From Allobosea sp. BK604 (GTDB lineage: Bacteria; Pseudomonadota; Alphaproteobacteria; Rhizobiales; Beijerinckiaceae): a stretch of DNA of 64,000 nt. The DNA is taken from positions 310,001 through 374,000 of the forward strand of contig NZ_SLZF01000008.1 in assembly GCF_004341515.1 (NCBI RefSeq), read 5' to 3'. The notes under the pieces were generated by a model. That model worked only from the letters and a program-made list of their open reading frames with translations, was not told the DNA's origin and ran no database searches. The position numbers and the translations under genes were made by a program. Shown here piece after piece: positions 8,201 through 16,600 of the stretch; the stretch's first letter is position 1; each line of letters begins with the position of its first letter.

Positions 8201-9271
8201 ATGATCTCGACGACCCTTGCTTATCAGGCGGTGACCCGAAACCTGACGCAGTCGCTGGAACGCACGGCTGAAAAGCCGGATGTCGCGACCGAGACCGCCT
8301 ATTTCGAGAAGAATATCGGCAAGGTCAAAACGCTCGACGATTTCATGGCCGACGACCGGCTCTATCGCTATGCGGTCGATGCCTACGGGCTCGGCGACAT
8401 GGCCTATGCCAAGGCCTTCATGCGGCGCGTACTGGAGGAGGGCGGCAACTCGCCCGACAGTTTCGCCAGCCGCCTGTCGGATCCGCGCTACCGCGTTTTC
8501 GCGGCGGCCTTCGACTTCTCCGGCACGGAGAAGCAGACGCAGCTCTTCACGGACAACATCAGGACGGTGAACACCGTCACCTTCTTCGTGCACAATGAGG
8601 GGCTGTTCAATTACGCGATGAAGGCGTTCGGGCTCGAATCCATCAAGGACAAGTCCGACGAGATCATGTCGGCGATGCATGCCGGCAAGTTGACCGGAAG
8701 CTTCGGCGACAAGGAGATCGACGCCAAGTTCCGCGATTTCCTGAAAGTCTACGATTTCGCGAAGAACGGCACGCGCACCACCTTCGATCCGAAGCTGCTG
8801 CAGGAGACGACCGACCGCTACCAGGCCGCCGTCCGGGCCGAGCAGATGCAGCCGACCGTCGACCGCTATGTCCGCCAGCAATTCGAGGAGAACGAGGGCG
8901 CCAGCAACGAGAATGTGCGCCTCGCCCTCTATTTCAGCCGCAAGGCGCCCAGCCTGAAGAACGCCTTCCAGGTGCTGGCGGACCCGGCCTTGATCCAGGT
9001 GGTGCAGACCGCGCTCGGCATCCCCAAAGAAACCTCGGGGATGGATATCGACAGGCAGGCGGACCTGATCTCGAAGAAGCTCGATTTCGCGAAGCTGCAG
9101 AATCCGGAGGAACTGCAAAAGTTCCTGACCCGCTTCACCGCCATGGCCGATGCCCAGGCCGGACCGCCCATGTCGGCCGCGCTGACCATCCTAGTCGGTC
9201 CGCCGGCATCGGCGGCGATGACGACCGACCTGCTGATGAGCATCCAATCGCTGCGCCTCGGAGGCATGTGA
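8201..9271 (+). CDS. DUF1217 family flagellar-associated protein
   Basis: The 356-aa product starts MISTTLAYQAVTRNL, like the DUF1217 family, which is found almost only in alphaproteobacterial flagellar clusters and has no proven role that I know of. The sequence is mostly helical, without a signal peptide or membrane segment. It contains several related blocks, for example DDFMADDRLYRYAVDAYGL near residue 45 and FFVHNEGLFNYAMKAFGLE near residue 130, which suggests an internal duplication. An in-frame ATG at 8174 would add nine residues; the start at 8201 matches the family. It is followed by flgF at one base distance, so it is part of the flgF-fliI operon and likely helps rod or hook assembly (inference). 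Confidence 0.88.
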   Translation: MISTTLAYQAVTRNLTQSLERTAEKPDVATETAYFEKNIGKVKTLDDFMADDRLYRYAVDAYGLGDMAYAKAFMRRVLEEGGNSPDSFASRLSDPRYRVFAAAFDFSGTEKQTQLFTDNIRTVNTVTFFVHNEGLFNYAMKAFGLESIKDKSDEIMSAMHAGKLTGSFGDKEIDAKFRDFLKVYDFAKNGTRTTFDPKLLQETTDRYQAAVRAEQMQPTVDRYVRQQFEENEGASNENVRLALYFSRKAPSLKNAFQVLADPALIQVVQTALGIPKETSGMDIDRQADLISKKLDFAKLQNPEELQKFLTRFTAMADAQAGPPMSAALTILVGPPASAAMTTDLLMSIQSLRLGGM

Positions 9272-9272
9272 C

Positions 9273-9998
9273 ATGCAACCCGCCATCTATGTCGGCCTCT
9301 CGGCCCAGCTCGTGCTCGAGAAACGGCTGGAGACGGTCGCGCGCAACGTGGCCAACATGAATACGGCCGGTTATCGCGCTGAAGAGGTGAAGTTCGACAC
9401 GTTCATCTCGAAGAAGGGCGCCGACCCGGTGAACTACGCCTCGACCGGCGAGACCTTCACCAGCCGCACCTCCGGCGGGCTCGACAAGACCGGCAATCCG
9501 CTCGATGTCGCGGTGGAGGGGCAGGGATTTCTCGGCATCCAGACGCCGGCCGGCACGGTCTATACCCGCGACGGACGGATGAAGATGACGCCGCAGGGGC
9601 AGTTGACCACCTTGCTGGATCATCCGGTGCTCGATGCCGGCGGTGCGCCGCTTCAGCTCGATCCCGAGGCCGGGCCGCCCACCATCGCACGCGACGGCAT
9701 GATCTGGCAGGGAAACCAGCAGGTCGGCGCGATCGGCCTGTTCTCGATCGATCCCAACGCCAAGCTGCAGCGCTACGAGAATTCCGGCGTGATCCCGGAC
9801 CGCCCGGCGACCGCCATCCTCGACTTCGTCACCGAAGGCGTGCGCCAGGGCTTCGTCGAGGGCTCGAACGTCAATCCGATCCGCGAGATGACCAAGCTGA
9901 TCATGGTGACCCGTGCCTTCGACAGCGCCGCGACTGCGATCGACAAGGGCGAGAAGGCGGTTGACGGCGCGATTCAAGCGCTCGGCCCAACCAGTTGA
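9273..9998 (+). CDS. flgF: FlgF, flagellar proximal rod protein
   Basis: FlgF is a subunit of the flagellar rod. The 241-aa protein has the N-terminal rod/hook signature with NVANMNTAGYRAEEVKF, a middle region with DKTGNPLDVAVEGQGFLGI, and the C-terminal helix GFVEGSNVNPIREMTKLI that is typical of FlgF/FlgG. It is shorter than FlgG (262 aa) encoded at 25253, which supports FlgF. Start ATG 9273 follows the DUF1217 stop by one base, with GGAGG about 8 bases upstream. It is followed directly by fliI, as in Sinorhizobium and relatives. Confidence 0.94.
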   Translation: MQPAIYVGLSAQLVLEKRLETVARNVANMNTAGYRAEEVKFDTFISKKGADPVNYASTGETFTSRTSGGLDKTGNPLDVAVEGQGFLGIQTPAGTVYTRDGRMKMTPQGQLTTLLDHPVLDAGGAPLQLDPEAGPPTIARDGMIWQGNQQVGAIGLFSIDPNAKLQRYENSGVIPDRPATAILDFVTEGVRQGFVEGSNVNPIREMTKLIMVTRAFDSAATAIDKGEKAVDGAIQALGPTS

Positions 9999-10042
9999 TC
10001 CAAGAGTCTTTTCAATCCATCCGACATGGAGGGCTGGCCGCG

Positions 10043-11365
10043 ATGAACGCGCTGACGCAACTCGACCACGCCCTCGCCGGCGGGCCGCAGCCGCACGACC
10101 TGGTGCGCGTCAGCGGCGCCGTCTCGGAGGTCACCCCGGCTTCGCTGCGCGTTGCCGGGCTGTCGCGCTTCGTCAAGCTCGGCGAGCGCATCGCGCTCTC
10201 CGCCAACGGGCGGGAAGAATATGGCGAGGCGATCCGGATCGACCGCGAGGGCGTGTTGGTCAAGCCGTTCGCGACCAGCACCGGCGTCGGCCTCGGCGCC
10301 CGCGCCAGCCTTGCCGGAGCCATGGAGCTGCGGCCCTCGCAGGCCTGGAAGGGGCGCGTCATCAACGCCTTCGGCGAGCCGATCGACGATTGCGGTCCGA
10401 TCATCGCCGGCGAGAAGGCCGTGCGCGTCGATGCGCAGCCGCCCGAGGCGATGAAGCGCGGGCGCGTCAACCGGCCGGTCAAGACCGGCGTCAAGGTCAT
10501 CGACCTGTTCACCCCGCTTTGCGCCGGCCAGCGCATCGGCATCTTCGCCGGTTCCGGCGTCGGCAAGTCGACCTTGCTCTCGATGCTGGCGCGGGCCCCG
10601 GGCTTCAGCACGATCGTGATCGGTCTCGTCGGCGAGCGCGGGCGCGAGGTGAGGGAGTTCCTCGACGATACGCTGGGCGGCATGCGCGGAAATGCGGTCG
10701 CGGTCGTCTCGACCAGCGACGAGAGCGCGATGATGCGCCGGCTCGCACCCAATACCGCCATGGCCATCGCCGAATATTTTCGCGATCAGGGCGAGGACGT
10801 GCTGCTGATCATCGACTCGGTGACGCGTCTCGCCCATGCCGCGCGCGATGTCGCTCTCGCCGCCGGCGAGCCGGCGGTGGCGCGCGGCTATACGCCGAGC
10901 GTGTTCAGCACCTTGCCGAAGCTGCTCGAGCGGGCCGGGCCCGGCGTCGAAGGCTCGGGCGCGATCACCGGCGTGTTCTCGGTGCTGATCGATGGCGACG
11001 ACCATAACGACCCGGTCGCCGACAGCATCCGCGGCACGCTCGACGGCCATCTCGTGCTCGACCGCGCCATTGCCGACCAAGGCCGCTATCCGGCGGTGAA
11101 CGTGCTCGGCTCGGTCTCGCGCCTGGCGCACCATGTCTGGACGCCGGAGCAGCGCAACCTGGCGACGCGGATCAAGGGCCTTATCGCCCGGTTCGAGGAT
11201 ACGCGCGACCTGCGCCTGATGGGCGGCTACCAGGCCGGCGCCGATGCCGAGCTCGACAAGGCGATCGCGATGGTGCCGAAGATCTACGAGGCGCTGCGTC
11301 AGGATGTCGGCGCACCGCTCAGCACCGACGTGTTCCAGGATCTCGCTGCCGCGCTGCAGAGCTGA
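10043..11365 (+). CDS. fliI: FliI, flagellum-specific export ATPase
   Basis: FliI is the cytoplasmic ATPase of the flagellar type III export apparatus, related to the F1 beta subunit. The 440-aa protein has a Walker A motif GSGVGKST at residues 170-177, a Walker B region (DVLLIIDSVTR) and the conserved stretch EYFRDQGEDV. I prefer the ATG at 10043, which has GGAGGG about 10 bases upstream, over a TTG at 9995 that lies on the flgF stop. No fliH or fliJ follows; instead a palindromic repeat and a convergent gene set come next, and a FliJ-like gene is found in the other operon. Confidence 0.96.
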   Translation: MNALTQLDHALAGGPQPHDLVRVSGAVSEVTPASLRVAGLSRFVKLGERIALSANGREEYGEAIRIDREGVLVKPFATSTGVGLGARASLAGAMELRPSQAWKGRVINAFGEPIDDCGPIIAGEKAVRVDAQPPEAMKRGRVNRPVKTGVKVIDLFTPLCAGQRIGIFAGSGVGKSTLLSMLARAPGFSTIVIGLVGERGREVREFLDDTLGGMRGNAVAVVSTSDESAMMRRLAPNTAMAIAEYFRDQGEDVLLIIDSVTRLAHAARDVALAAGEPAVARGYTPSVFSTLPKLLERAGPGVEGSGAITGVFSVLIDGDDHNDPVADSIRGTLDGHLVLDRAIADQGRYPAVNVLGSVSRLAHHVWTPEQRNLATRIKGLIARFEDTRDLRLMGGYQAGADAELDKAIAMVPKIYEALRQDVGAPLSTDVFQDLAAALQS

Positions 11366-11441
11366 AGGCGGCGCAAAAACTCCACCGTCATCCCGGGCAA
11401 GCAAAGCGCAGACCCGGGATCCCATCGAACGAGCGACGTCC

Positions 11442-11535
11442 CGTCATGCTCGCCCTTGTGGGCGAGCATCCACGTCTTGAACACCGCCCGGCGTCAAGGA
11501 AGACGTGGATGGTCGGCACAAGGCCGACCATGACG
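11442..11535. repeat. Palindromic intergenic repeat, family A copy 1
   Basis: A 94-base element bounded by CGTCATG and CATGACG. It contains two strong hairpins (GCTCGCC/GGCGAGC and GGTCGGC/GCCGACC) and an outer pairing ATCCACGTCTT with AAGACGTGGAT, so it can fold as a three-way cruciform. It lies between the convergent ends of fliI and the FliL-like gene. A second copy with the same architecture is at 61356-61443. Confidence 0.8.
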
Positions 11536-11585
11536 GTGAGAGAGAACACGTGTAGAGAAAAGGAAGGCCGAGGGAGGGCGTGATC

Positions 11586-12044
11586 TCAGCTGCGCAGCTG
11601 ATCCTTGCGGATGTAGTTGAAGTCCTTGACCAGGACGTCCTTGATCAGATCGCCGCCGAAGCGGGCATTGACGTTGGCCTTCACGGTCTTCAGCAGCGCG
11701 TCGATATCGACCCGCTCCAGCTTCGCGAAATCGATCTTGCTGTTCGAATAGATGGCGCGGATCGCTTCGTCGTTGATGAAGGCGTGCGGGCGCACGGTCA
11801 CCTGCCGCAGCGTGTGGGCATCGGCCGTGAAGACGAATTGCGCCACGACGTAACCCTGGACGATGCCATTGGCGAGGATCGGCACGCTGATCGCGCTCGT
11901 CTCCTCGTAGTCCAGCCCTTCGAGGAAGGGCGTCTCGGCGGGGGCGGGCGGCGCTCCGCCACGCCAGAGCACGGCGAGATGGCTCGATGCCAGCGTCACC
12001 CCGCAGATCCAGAGGCCGAGCAGCAGCAGCCGCGGCATCGTCAT
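11586..12044 (-). CDS. FliL-like membrane-anchored protein
   Basis: A 152-aa protein with one N-terminal hydrophobic segment (LLLLGLWICGVTLASSHLA, residues about 6-24) and a periplasmic domain. The C-terminal part (LLKTVKANVNARFGG, then VKDFNYI) resembles the end of FliL, the stator-associated ring protein, though the match is weak and a separate FliL gene is present at 29236. The start ATG overlaps the stop of the FlgN-like gene by 4 bases (ATGA), so it belongs to the flgE-fliR-flgJ operon and is its last gene. I infer a role around the basal body or stator; a specific function cannot be assigned. Confidence 0.75.
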   Translation of the reverse strand: MTMPRLLLLGLWICGVTLASSHLAVLWRGGAPPAPAETPFLEGLDYEETSAISVPILANGIVQGYVVAQFVFTADAHTLRQVTVRPHAFINDEAIRAIYSNSKIDFAKLERVDIDALLKTVKANVNARFGGDLIKDVLVKDFNYIRKDQLRS

Positions 12045-12541
12045 CGTGCGGTGACCCTGGCGATCTGCGGTGCGAGCTGGGCCGACATCCCGGCGGAATA
12101 GGTGCCGTCGGATTCGGCATCGATCAGCGTCGCAGCCATGGCGGAGGCGATCTCGCGCACGGCGTCGAGATGCATGGTGATGGCGAGGCGGTTATGTTCC
12201 AGCTTCAGACGCAGCGAGGAAAGGCGCGCCAGCAGCCGCTCGTCGGCCGTATCCTCGCGCGCGGCACGCATCGCCCGGCTGAGATCGAGCAGCAGGCGGC
12301 TCTTGATCTCGTTCAGCCGGTTGAAATCGGCGGTCTTGAGCGCGCGCAGCTGCGAGGTCTCATCGTCGAGCGCGTGTTCCAGGCGCTCGAGCACCGCCCA
12401 AAGGGCGAGGGCCGCGCCGGCGAGCGGCTGGCGCTCGCCGAGGATCTCGCCCTCCAGCACGACGGGCTCGGCGATGGCGGGCGCGTAGAGCAGTACGGCC
12501 TGGCTGGTTTCAAGGGGGGCGGCGATGGCGGGCAAGGTCAT
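12041..12541 (-). CDS. FlgN-like helical protein, possible export chaperone
   Basis: The 166-aa product has no signal peptide. Residues about 50-140 are predicted by eye to form long amphipathic helices: LERLEHALDDETSQLRAL, then LNEIKSRLLLDLSRAM and LSSLRLKLEHNRLAI. That pattern (early glutamate-rich helix, then a K-x-x-L-L-x-x-L helix) is like FlgN, the chaperone for hook-filament junction proteins FlgK and FlgL, whose genes are in the same operon. It lies between flgJ and the FliL-like gene, at 6 bases and a 4-base overlap. FlgN is a reasonable but unproven reading; any coiled-coil flagellar accessory protein would look alike. Confidence 0.7.
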   Translation of the reverse strand: MTLPAIAAPLETSQAVLLYAPAIAEPVVLEGEILGERQPLAGAALALWAVLERLEHALDDETSQLRALKTADFNRLNEIKSRLLLDLSRAMRAAREDTADERLLARLSSLRLKLEHNRLAITMHLDAVREIASAMAATLIDAESDGTYSAGMSAQLAPQIARVTAR

Positions 12542-12547
12542 GTCGGA

Positions 12548-13204
12548 TCAGGCCTGACGAATGATCGAGGTGCGGACGGTGCCCTTGTGGGCAGGCTTCG
12601 TGGCGTTGAGGAATTGCTGCTCGATGACGAGCGGGATGCGCTGATCGCGCCCGTTCGCGCCGGAGGCGGCATTGCTGCGGTCGAGCAGGCGCTCGCCCAG
12701 GCCGGCGGTGACGGTGGCGTTCGGGTCGGCCGGCGCACCGGCATTGCGGGCGGCCATCGCTGCCGCGATCTTGTCACGGATGCCGAGCCCGCCCGATTTG
12801 GCGAGCTCGCCGGCGATCTGCTCGGAGAGCATCGAGCGCCAGACGCCGCCGGCCATGCCGTCGCCGAACGTGTTGGTGGTCGCCTCGGGCATCATCTGCT
12901 CGATGAAGGTCGAGATCACCTGGGCCTCGAATCTCTGCAGCGTCTTCTTGGTCTTTTGCGCCTCCGGCGTCGCCTCGGCATCGCCGGGCTTGGCGGGAGC
13001 GAGGGCGGCGAGTTTCTCGCGCGCGCCGGCGAGCCCGGCGCCGGACCTGCCGGGGGCGGCTTCATCGATGGCCGAGGCGAACAGGGTTCCGCTCGCGCCG
13101 GGCACGCTCAACCGCGCGAGCCGATCGAAGGCGACCTGCTGGCGCATCGGATCGGCGGCGCGCGTCACGTCGAGAACGATGTCCGACGGAGGGGATATGG
13201 CCAT
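12548..13204 (-). CDS. flgJ: Rod-binding protein (FlgJ N-terminal type)
   Basis: A 218-aa protein with the rod-binding domain of FlgJ at residues about 88-148 (FEAQVISTFIEQMMPEATTN, then WRSMLSEQIAGELAKSGGLGI). It lacks the muramidase half found in enterobacterial FlgJ, as is normal in alphaproteobacteria, so it probably acts as a rod-assembly scaffold, with peptidoglycan cut by another enzyme. I start it at the ATG at 13204, behind GGAAGGTGG; the longer open frame upstream overlaps the FliJ-like gene. Residues 35-85 form an Ala/Pro-rich linker. The C-terminal 60 residues are charged and not conserved in families I know. Confidence 0.88.
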   Translation of the reverse strand: MAISPPSDIVLDVTRAADPMRQQVAFDRLARLSVPGASGTLFASAIDEAAPGRSGAGLAGAREKLAALAPAKPGDAEATPEAQKTKKTLQRFEAQVISTFIEQMMPEATTNTFGDGMAGGVWRSMLSEQIAGELAKSGGLGIRDKIAAAMAARNAGAPADPNATVTAGLGERLLDRSNAASGANGRDQRIPLVIEQQFLNATKPAHKGTVRTSIIRQA

Positions 13205-13259
13205 GACCACCTTCCAATGATGATTCAACGATCTCGGCTTGCAGCTTGCGCCGTCAGGC

Positions 13260-13661
13260 TTATTCGAGGCTTGCCGCGCGCTTGCCCTCGTCGGCCTCAA
13301 TGATGTCGAGCAGGGTCTTGTCCTGCTCGATGCGCGCGAGGCCGCGCCGCACCTGGTCGGCGAGCTTGGCGGCGCGCTTCTCGCGGCCGGTCTCGCGCGC
13401 AACCTCCCTGGCCTGGGCCGCAGCCTGCCCGTCGAGCGCGACGATCTCGACGGAGATGCGGTGCAGGCGCCTGGCGGTCACGTCGGTGAAGAGACTGTTG
13501 ATCAGCCCCTCACCATTGAGGGCGGCAACGAGCGCGTGGGATTCCTCGCGCGCCTCGGCGGCCTGGCGGAGCAGCCCCTGGTGGCGCCATTCGGCGAGGC
13601 TGCGCATGCGCGCCTGAATCGCCTGCATCCGTTCGAGCGATTTCAGCCGCCTGTCCGCCAT
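13260..13661 (-). CDS. FliJ-like coiled-coil protein
   Basis: The 133-aa protein is highly charged and helical over almost its whole length, for example LKSLERMQAIQARMRSLAEW and ISVEIVALDGQAAAQAREV. It has no membrane segment. FliJ, the stalk of the export ATPase, has this size and character, and the gene lies 4 bases after fliR in an operon of export genes while no other FliJ is visible. Sequence similarity to FliJ is not specific enough to be certain. A general flagellar chaperone is the alternative. Confidence 0.65.
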   Translation of the reverse strand: MADRRLKSLERMQAIQARMRSLAEWRHQGLLRQAAEAREESHALVAALNGEGLINSLFTDVTARRLHRISVEIVALDGQAAAQAREVARETGREKRAAKLADQVRRGLARIEQDKTLLDIIEADEGKRAASLE

Positions 13662-13665
13662 GGCT

Positions 13666-14418
13666 TCAGCCGTTCCGGAGCCAGGACGAGAAGGCGAGGC
13701 TGAAGAGCCTGAGCGATTCCGGGCCGGAGAAATAGAGGATGAAAAGGCCGCCGGTGATCACGAAGGGCAGCGAGATGAAATAGACCGGTATCGAGGGCGT
13801 CAGCTTGTTCATCAGGCCGATCGCGAGATTGACCACGACTCCGTAGATCATGAAGGGAGCGCCGATCCGCAGCGCCAGGAAGAAGGTGTCGGAGATGCGG
13901 TCGGCGAGCTGGATCAGGCTGGCCTGGGCGCTGAAGGCCGAGGCCGGGGCGATGCGCGTATAGGAGCCTGCTAGCGCCCGGATGACCTCGGCATGCTGGT
14001 TGGTGACGAACATCAGCGTCGTCGCGGTGATGGTGATCAGCGTCACGAAGGGAGCCGACGCCTCGGCCTCGTCGATCGGCAGGCCGGGCAACTGGCCGAG
14101 GCCGGTGGCCGTCGCCATCGCGGTCGCGATGGTCTGGAGCGCGAGATAGAAGAAGCGCGCCATCAGCCCGATCAGGGCGCCGGTCAAGGTCTCGGTGACG
14201 ATGGCCTTGAGCAGGGCGGCCGGGTGCGGCTCGGGAATGGCGGCGGCGACAGTCGGCAGCACGGCAGGCGTCAGCGCCAACGTGACGCCCATGGCGATGA
14301 AGAGACGCAGCCGCATCGGCACGCGCGGGCTCGAGAAGCCCGGCATCGCCATCAGGCAGCCGCCGATGCGGCAGAAGATGATGAAGGTGTGGAGCAGCGT
14401 CTCCGGCGTGATCGGCAT
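13666..14418 (-). CDS. fliR: FliR, flagellar export gate protein
   Basis: FliR is an inner-membrane part of the export gate together with FliP and FliQ. The 250-aa protein is almost wholly hydrophobic, with about six membrane segments (for instance LLHTFIIFCRIGGCLMAMPG near the start and VVVNLAIGLMNKLTP near residue 190). The ending ISLPFVITGGLFILYF is FliR-like. The ATG at 14418 gives MPITPETLLHTF; an upstream TTG at 14430 would add four residues, and neither has a clear ribosome site. It sits between flhA and a FliJ-like gene in the order usual for Hyphomicrobiales. Confidence 0.94.
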   Translation of the reverse strand: MPITPETLLHTFIIFCRIGGCLMAMPGFSSPRVPMRLRLFIAMGVTLALTPAVLPTVAAAIPEPHPAALLKAIVTETLTGALIGLMARFFYLALQTIATAMATATGLGQLPGLPIDEAEASAPFVTLITITATTLMFVTNQHAEVIRALAGSYTRIAPASAFSAQASLIQLADRISDTFFLALRIGAPFMIYGVVVNLAIGLMNKLTPSIPVYFISLPFVITGGLFILYFSGPESLRLFSLAFSSWLRNG

Positions 14419-14506
14419 CAGAGCGGCCAACCCATCGGTCGAGCCCTCATCCAGAGGAGGCCCGAAGGGCCGTCCCGAAGGGCCGGGGGAATGTTCGTTC
14501 GGCCGC

Positions 14507-16600
14507 TCAAGAGATCGTACCCAGGGCCTTCACCTCGAGCCCGCGGCCGATCTCGACATGCGAGAGCACGGGCAGGGCCGGGAAGATGCGCTCGATGATC
14601 ATGCGGACATAGGGGCGGGCATCCGGGCTGGTGACGAGGACGAAGCTCTGCTCCTGGTCGAGTCGGGAGCGGATCGCGCCCGAGGCCTCGGTGGCGAATT
14701 CCTCGATCAGGCGCGGGTCGATGTCGAACTCGACCACCTCGCCCTTCGCGTCGCGGCGCAGGCTCTCGTGGAAGGCGAGATCCCAGCGATTGCCGAGCCT
14801 GAGCATTTTCAGCACGCCGCCCTCGGCGAGGTCGCCGCAGATCTGCTGGGCCATGCGCATGCGGACATGCTCGACGATCTGCTCGGCGCGGCGGACATGC
14901 GGCGCGATCTCGGCGACGACCTCGAGGATGAGGTGGAGATTGCGGATCGAGACGCGCTCGGAAAGCAGGAGCCTGAGCACGGCCTGCAGGCTCGAGAGCG
15001 ACATATGCGCCGGGCAGATCTCCTCGAGCAGCTTCTTGTATTCGGGGCCGAGCCGGTCGAGCAGGGCGCGCATGTCCTTGTAGGACAGGAGCTGGCCGAG
15101 ATTCTTGCGGATCGTCTCGCTGAGATGGGTCAGGAGCACCGACATGCGGTCGACCGGGTGCAGGCCCTCGCGCTTGACCTCGTTGACATAGCTCTCCGAG
15201 ACCCACATCGCCTTGACGCCGAAGGCGGGCTCACGGACCTCCTCGCCCGGCAGGTCGGGCATGCGGCCTTCGCCGACGACGACGAGCATCGAGCCGGGAC
15301 GCATCTCGCCGGAGGCGACGACGGTGCCGTGGATGCGGAACTCATAGGCCTTGGGCGGCAGGGTGAGGCTGTCCGAGAGCTTGATCTCGGGCACGACGAA
15401 ACCGTATTCGACCGCGAATTTCTTGCGCATCTTGCCGACGCGATGGGCGAGCTCGCCATGAACGCTCAGCATCTCGGTGGCGAGCTGCTTGCCGAGGCGG
15501 AGCTCGATCTCGCAGATCTTCAGCGAATCCTTGATCGTCTCCTGGCTGTCCTGCGCCGCCTGCTCGGCCTCCATGGCGCGGATCTCCTCGGCCGCGGCCT
15601 CGCGCTCGGCGATGCGCTTGGGGATGGTGTAGCCGACGAAGGCCATCAGTCCCGCCAGCATGGCGAAGGGAAAGAAGGGCAGGCCAGGCACCAGCGCCAG
15701 GATGATCAGCAGGAAGGAGGCGACGAAGAGCGCGCGCGGATAATGCCCGAGCTGGCCGAGGATCGCCTGCTCGGCAGTGCCGCGCGTGCCGCCCTTGGAG
15801 ACGAGCAGGCCGGCGGCGAGCGAAACGATCAGCGCCGGGATCTGGGTGACGAGGCCGTCGCCGACCGCGAGCTTGACGAAGATATCGGCGGAATCGGCCA
15901 GCGACAGGCCGTGGCGCGTCGCGCCGATGATGATGCCGCCGAGGATGTTGACGGCGGTGATGATCAGGCCGGCGATGGCGTCGCCGCGGACGAATTTCGA
16001 TGCGCCGTCCATGGCGCCGAAGAAGGAGCTTTCCTCCTCCAGCTCGTGGCGGCGGCGCTGGGCCTCCTTGGCGTCGATCAGGCCGGCCGAGAGATCGGCG
16101 TCGATCGCCATCTGCTTGCCAGGGATGGCGTCGAGGGTGAAGCGGGCGCCGACCTCGGCGATACGGGTCGCGCCCTTGGTGATGACGATGAAATTGACCG
16201 TGATCAGGATGATGAAGACGATCAGCCCGATGACGAAATCGCCGCCGATGACGAAGCGTGAGAAGCCGTCGATGATGTAGCCGGCGGCGTGCGAGCCCTC
16301 ATAGCCATGCGAGAGGATGACGCGGGTCGTCGCGATGTTCAGCGACAGGCGCAGCATCGTCGCAATCAGCAGGACGGTCGGGAAGGAGGAGAATTCCAGT
16401 GGCTTCTGGATCCAGAGCGCCACCATCAGGATCAGGACCGAAAGCGCTATCGAAAGCGCGAGGCCAAGGTCGATGACAAAGGCCGGGATCGGCAGGAACA
16501 GGACGGTGAGGATGCCGGTGATGCCGACGGCGAAGCCAATATCGCGCCCGCTATTCTGCAGTCCGGCGGCCTGGCCGGAGAGAGCGTCCTGATTTGCCAT
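14507..16600 (-). CDS. flhA: FlhA, flagellar export gate protein
   Basis: FlhA is the largest subunit of the flagellar type III export gate; its cytoplasmic ring docks chaperone-substrate complexes. The 697-aa product is of normal length. The N-terminal half has seven to eight membrane segments between about residues 20 and 330, including the family signature around RLSLNIATTRVILSHG and the FHIPEP-type region GARFTLDAIPGKQMAIDADL. The C-terminal half (about 350-697) is the soluble domain. It is the first large gene after a 420-base repeat-rich gap from fliQ, and is followed by fliR. Confidence 0.97.
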   Translation of the reverse strand: MANQDALSGQAAGLQNSGRDIGFAVGITGILTVLFLPIPAFVIDLGLALSIALSVLILMVALWIQKPLEFSSFPTVLLIATMLRLSLNIATTRVILSHGYEGSHAAGYIIDGFSRFVIGGDFVIGLIVFIILITVNFIVITKGATRIAEVGARFTLDAIPGKQMAIDADLSAGLIDAKEAQRRRHELEEESSFFGAMDGASKFVRGDAIAGLIITAVNILGGIIIGATRHGLSLADSADIFVKLAVGDGLVTQIPALIVSLAAGLLVSKGGTRGTAEQAILGQLGHYPRALFVASFLLIILALVPGLPFFPFAMLAGLMAFVGYTIPKRIAEREAAAEEIRAMEAEQAAQDSQETIKDSLKICEIELRLGKQLATEMLSVHGELAHRVGKMRKKFAVEYGFVVPEIKLSDSLTLPPKAYEFRIHGTVVASGEMRPGSMLVVVGEGRMPDLPGEEVREPAFGVKAMWVSESYVNEVKREGLHPVDRMSVLLTHLSETIRKNLGQLLSYKDMRALLDRLGPEYKKLLEEICPAHMSLSSLQAVLRLLLSERVSIRNLHLILEVVAEIAPHVRRAEQIVEHVRMRMAQQICGDLAEGGVLKMLRLGNRWDLAFHESLRRDAKGEVVEFDIDPRLIEEFATEASGAIRSRLDQEQSFVLVTSPDARPYVRMIIERIFPALPVLSHVEIGRGLEVKALGTIS

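Noticed and set aside
9974..11425. A 483-aa minus-strand frame opposite fliI
   Set aside because: Walker-type ATPase on the other strand is certain; this frame has no domain.
14195..16261. A 688-aa open frame on the plus strand opposite flhA
   Set aside because: Only a shadow of flhA; low-complexity Arg/Asp/Leu composition and no ribosome site or family.
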